Source of the DNA: Antedon mediterranea
Taxonomy: Eukaryota > Echinodermata > Crinoidea > Comatulida > Antedonidae
NCBI RefSeq assembly: GCF_964355755.1
Contig: NC_092678.1
Location: 3,232,922-3,296,921, forward strand
DNA length: 64,000 bases
Direction: 5' to 3'
Below the pieces are notes generated by a model, which saw only the letters and a program-made list of their open reading frames with translations, was not told the DNA's origin and made no database searches. Made by a program: the position numbers and the translations under genes. Position 1 is the stretch's first letter; every line of letters begins with the position of its first letter. Positions 61,501 to 64,000 of this stretch are shown piece after piece.

Positions 61501-64000
61501 TAACACTAAATGATAACGGGATCAATAAACTATACTGACTATTATGATAATGACACAAAGTTGATATAATGGTGATATAATTTGATAAGGCTCACAATGT
61601 TTTTTAACAAAAATTGTGGTATTACACCAGAGTTGTTTAACGAAATATCATGCATAATATAACCAAACTTCTAATAACATAATATAACTATAACAAGCTT
61701 CTAAAATGTAATAACAAATAAAAAAATAATAAAATAAATTATATTAGCCACCAATGCACTTTGAACCCTCTTAATATTGACGACCATTGTTTTTAGCAGT
61801 CCAATCACCTGGTATAATTATTTACCATAATATATAACACCTGGTTTTATAGAAGTTACTCATTAGTTTTAACCCCATAGAATTGCTATACGGTATTTAT
61901 TGTTTTATATGAAACAAAAACAACAACAAATCTTCCACATGACGTGCACTAAACAATTCTGATTTTGACTAAATTGAACTTTAGTGAAACTGGATCAAGA
62001 ACTTATCTTCTATTAAATCCACACTAAATAAACCTAAGAATGATTGGACAGGATTTTACATTTGATATTCTACATGCAAAGGAAAGTTATTCAAGCATGC
62101 AATGCAATAAGTCATTTCAATGAGATCACTTACATCCATTGGTGAATCAGGCTAAACAAAAAGAAATAAAACAAGTTAATTATGAATAATAAAAACAGAC
62201 GTACACATCTAGTTGGTATGTGCTTGCCAATTAACGAAAATTTAGCAAGAGCATGCCTTGCTAAAAATCTTTGCGTGGCGTTCTGTATGTTTTTAATTTA
62301 TGTGGTAAATTCTTAGCTGAAGAAAAGTAAACAAAACTCGCTCATAATAAACATTACCTGTTTAAAGGTTTGTTTCAGAAGAAGTGGTTCCAGAATTGGA
62401 TCAAGTTCTTGACCAATGTTCTCCAGTAAACATGGCTGCCCAAACTGGATACAGTTCTCCAGTGTCCTGGTGTACGTGGGGTCCGAGAGCTTTATCACTT
62501 GCAACTTGTTAGGCTTCTCCATATTCTTTACCCACTTGTTCGCCTGGCCTTGAGGGTCTATCATTAGAGGCCAACGATTTGCATTTGTTACAATTAATGC
62601 ATTGTCCACAGAAAAGCTGTAATAAGATGATAGATACAATCATTTATTTAGCATAAAAAAGGGAAGGTCCTGTATTATTTCAGACTGCAGGGAATGAGCT
62701 GTTAGAAGCTCATTGCAATAAGCCTCTTTGTTATGTGGTAGGGTAGCCAATTCTTTTCCAATCCTACTCTTTATTCTCCATAGCATTTATTACCAGGTTC
62801 TCGTTTGCAGAGTGGACTGGGTTGTTCTGAAAATTAACCCTGTCTGTATAATATTCAAGAGTCCTAAACACTTGGCTACTGCAACATTATTTAAATGAAA
62901 GTATATGTGTTTGCTATCGAGTACTGTATGTGCCTAGATATTAACAGTCATTTAATAGTCTTACTTGTCGACTGGTAGTCCAGCTAGCTGCCAATCTCTA
63001 ATTTTCACTGGATCCCCAAGAGTTGTCGAAAGAGAAAACACAGATGAAACTGGAATTGATTTGTCCTGACACATCTCATACCATTCCTTCAAACATTCCT
63101 GTCAACACAATAATCAAATTTTAGAAAAAGAGGAAAAGTTATTTATTTTCATCAAAGTATACTTAAGAACATTGAAAGTAATTTACCTGTCTAAAGGACA
63201 ACGTGAATGGACCAAGGTACGCAACAACTCCAGCAGAAAGCAACACATCACCGACAATGTTCACATACGTAGCACTCAGCTGCTCGGTAAGCTAAAGGTA
63301 TTAAAAAATAATAACTTTTAGCACCATTGCATAACATTATAATATAATTTGCATAGCCAATCACCTGTAGTTCTACTGTTTGTAACAACTAGCATCCAGT
63401 CATTTGGAGTATGCAAGTCTGACACAACTGGATATGACATCCAATCTGTATCCTCCACAAGATATATTATCTTTAATGACTAAGCAAAGGATTAACTACT
63501 GTATTCTATCTACCTCTTGCCATCTCTCTTTTTCACCACCAAGACCAGAGATCAGTTTCTTTGCACGGACAATCTTCAATCTTGTCATCTCAATCTGGTC
63601 CTCTAAGTTCTATAAAATTACAATAAAAAAAATAAACTAAGACTTTCACACAGGAGGATTGAGATTTCTGAATTTCAGACATCAAATTCTGGATGATTTC
63701 GTCAACACCCTTCTGTCATATACATCATTTACCTTCTTTTCATTGAACTTGGAATCCAGATGATCATTAAGACCTTGAAGCTTGTCTGTCACCTCTTTCA
63801 ATGCCGCTCTCTTCTCATTCAGTTTCAACATCTGCTCTTCCAGGGTAGACTCAGCATTTTGCAGGCTAGCCCTCTTAGGTGCTACAACCTTAGCCACCCT
63901 GTCATACACCTCCAAGGCTCGAACCCAACTGCAAAGCCCTTCACAGGCTGAGGAGATCTTTTTAACAATACTAGGCTCAAAGTCCGGATTATCAATAAAC
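49573..64000 (-). CDS. Axonemal dynein heavy chain, 3' part (single-headed inner-arm type, DNAH3/7/12-like)
   Basis: ATP-driven microtubule motor of cilia and flagella. Core exons, in coding order: 64000(partial)-63733, 63609-63514, 63291-63187, 63098-62965, 62616-62358, 61146-60706, 60407-60303, 58894-58734, 58319-58148, 58010-57885, 57589-57412, 55043-54967, 54777-54484, 54386-54249, 54137-53877, 53414-53322, 51959-51861, 51698-51516, 51402-51310, 51138-50965, 50600-50490, 50344-50284, 49718-49573. Phases agree throughout. Landmarks: stalk second coiled coil ([18 protein letters not shown]), [11 protein letters not shown]5 ([33 protein letters not shown]), [12 protein letters not shown]-like [19 protein letters not shown]6 ([34 protein letters not shown]), the C-terminal domain ([20 protein letters not shown]) and the end STTGHSTNF to [10 protein letters not shown]-stop. 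The 5' two-thirds lie beyond the window. The paralogue cannot be fixed by eye. Four in-frame extra exons are listed separately. Introns not itemised hold AT-rich sequence only. Confidence 0.96.
49738..50035 (-). mobile_element. LINE 3'-end fragment in the last dynein intron
   Basis: Minus strand: a decayed frame reading [14 protein letters not shown], stop, [14 protein letters not shown], the usual last residues of a CR1/L2-type reverse-transcriptase protein, followed by a (TTATCT)n tail at 49738-49757. It resembles the fragment at 36200-36760 in structure but differs in sequence, so it is another family or an old copy. Confidence 0.7.
50815..50885 (+). mobile_element. Degenerate palindromic MITE fragment
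   Basis: AAAGCTCTGTC, then CATATCACTACCATCTTTGGGC, matching the left end and centre of the family seen whole at 56917-57052. In a dynein intron. Confidence 0.5.
53000..53080 (-). CDS. Candidate 81-nt cassette exon of the dynein gene
   Basis: On the minus strand, CCCTCCACAG precedes and GTAAATTAC follows an 81-nt open segment (27 codons, phase 0 on both sides), beginning [15 protein letters not shown] and ending RPWDELS. It sits between the core exons ending TLPRQ and starting [10 protein letters not shown], a junction that is direct in the dyneins I know. It could be alternatively spliced, lineage-specific, or a chance open segment. Confidence 0.55.
53467..53700 (+). repeat. Dispersed repeat, two tandem copies (inverted third copy at 58500-58660)
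   Basis: GTTGCAGCAAATACCAACAG with CTATGTACACATTCTCT occurs at ~53468, and GGCTGCAACAAATACCAGCA with the same following word at ~53624. Both copies continue into GTCTGTTAAG(A/G)GGCGT. It lies in the dynein intron between exons 53877 and 53414. Confidence 0.75.
55823..56209 (-). CDS. Candidate 387-nt cassette exon of the dynein gene (129 residues)
   Basis: Inside the 2.4-kb intron between exons 57589-57412 and 55043-54967 the minus strand has a long open segment bounded by acceptor CTCAACAG (exon starts 56209) and donor A|GTATGT (exon ends 55823). Both flanking exons join in phase 1, and this segment is 387 nt with phase 1 at each end, so it can be included without a frameshift. The product would run [16 protein letters not shown] ... 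[15 protein letters not shown]. It is rich in Lys, Arg, Ser, Asn and Glu, lacks hydrophobic or membrane segments, and matches no domain I recognise. It falls in AAA6, directly before SLGQGQGP. A chance open frame in an AT-rich intron is the alternative, but the length plus matched splice phases argue against it. Confidence 0.6.
56917..57052. mobile_element. Palindromic MITE, most complete copy (136 bp)
   Basis: Left arm AAGCTCTGTCTACAC, centre GTGATATGACATCATCGTG, right arm TTTGATAGTGTAGACAGAAC-TT; flanks give TTAAGCTC at the left and GAACTTAA at the right, so the target is TTAA or TA. The left arm's inner part has diverged. Located in the same dynein intron as the 387-nt candidate exon. Confidence 0.8.
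58490..58660 (-). repeat. Dispersed repeat, inverted third copy
   Basis: The reverse complement reads GTCCTTTGATCTTATGTCTG then GCTGCGTCAAATACCAACAC and CACTGTACTATGTACATATTC, which matches 53614-53670 in order. In the dynein intron between exons 58894 and 58319. Confidence 0.75.
59559..59609 (-). CDS. Candidate 51-nt cassette exon of the dynein gene
   Basis: Minus strand: acceptor GCTCTTTAG, 51 open nucleotides coding [17 protein letters not shown], donor CCA|GTAAGT. Phase 0 on both sides, matching flanking exons 60407-60303 (ending INLYSQ) and 58894-58734. That downstream exon also starts SISDT, so the first five residues are duplicated, which suggests origin by local exon duplication. Confidence 0.6.
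62134..62151 (-). CDS. Candidate 18-nt microexon of the dynein gene
   Basis: Minus strand: CTTTTTGTTTAG, then CCTGATTCACCAATGGAT, then GTAAGT. It codes PDSPMD in phase 0 and lies between core exons ending LLLKQTFKQ and starting [11 protein letters not shown], which join directly in other dyneins. The pyrimidine-rich acceptor and perfect donor are better than expected by chance; inclusion would add six residues in AAA5. Confidence 0.55.
62690..62850 (+). repeat. Dispersed SINE-like repeat (other copy at 35155-35300)
   Basis: GGGAATGAGCTGTTAGAAGC, TCATTGCAATAAGCC, TAGGGTAGCCAATTC and GCAGAGTGGACTGGG align in order with the ATXN7-intron copy. In the dynein intron between exons 63098 and 62616. 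Confidence 0.65.

Overview
This is a 64-kb piece of an animal nuclear genome. The genes are intron-rich with GT/AG splice sites, the DNA is AT-rich, and most non-coding sequence is minisatellite, foldback/MITE, SINE, LINE and DNA-transposon relics. Three conserved animal genes fix it as metazoan; an axonemal dynein means a species with motile cilia or flagella. An invertebrate, perhaps an echinoderm or other marine deuterostome, fits, but the species cannot be read from the sequence.

Layout. (1) 1-440: the C-terminal end of a broken hAT-type transposase. (2) 2125-14684 (+): KDM5 histone H3K4 demethylase, 16 exons from mid-JmjC to the stop; its 5' exons lie outside the window. (3) 14685-21355: convergent intergenic region with tRNA-derived SINE pieces, a ~99-copy 21-bp minisatellite (16331-18419) and a foldback element with perfect 36-bp arms. 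(4) 21356-39532 (-): ataxin-7 (ATXN7), the SAGA deubiquitinase-module anchor, 10 coding exons and 911 residues reconstructed by splicing, with introns holding a decayed pogo/Tigger transposon, a 56-bp minisatellite against a splice acceptor, a LINE tail and several MITEs. (5) 39533-49572: intergenic, with a 2.7-kb array of 20-bp units and an ~800-bp foldback element made of TTGCGCAA palindromes. (6) 49573-64000 (-): the 3' part of a single-headed axonemal dynein heavy chain gene, from the second stalk coiled coil to the stop, 23 core exons.

The most interesting signal is in the dynein gene. Four of its introns each contain an extra open segment with good splice sites whose length is a multiple of three and whose phase matches the flanking exons (18, 51, 387 and 81 nt). 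All four would insert peptides into the motor or C-terminal region without shifting the frame. They look like cassette exons and would add up to 179 residues, the largest being a 129-residue lysine-rich insert in AAA6. RNA data are needed to prove use. Second is the ATXN7 minisatellite, each of whose units carries a branch-point-like motif on the gene's strand and whose last unit supplies the only obvious branch site of the next exon.

KDM5 and ATXN7 both act on promoter chromatin (H3K4 demethylation; SAGA H2B deubiquitination), but their convergence here is not evidence of joint control. All exon coordinates come from reading splice sites and reading-frame continuity by eye; family assignments rest on motif recall, not on a search.
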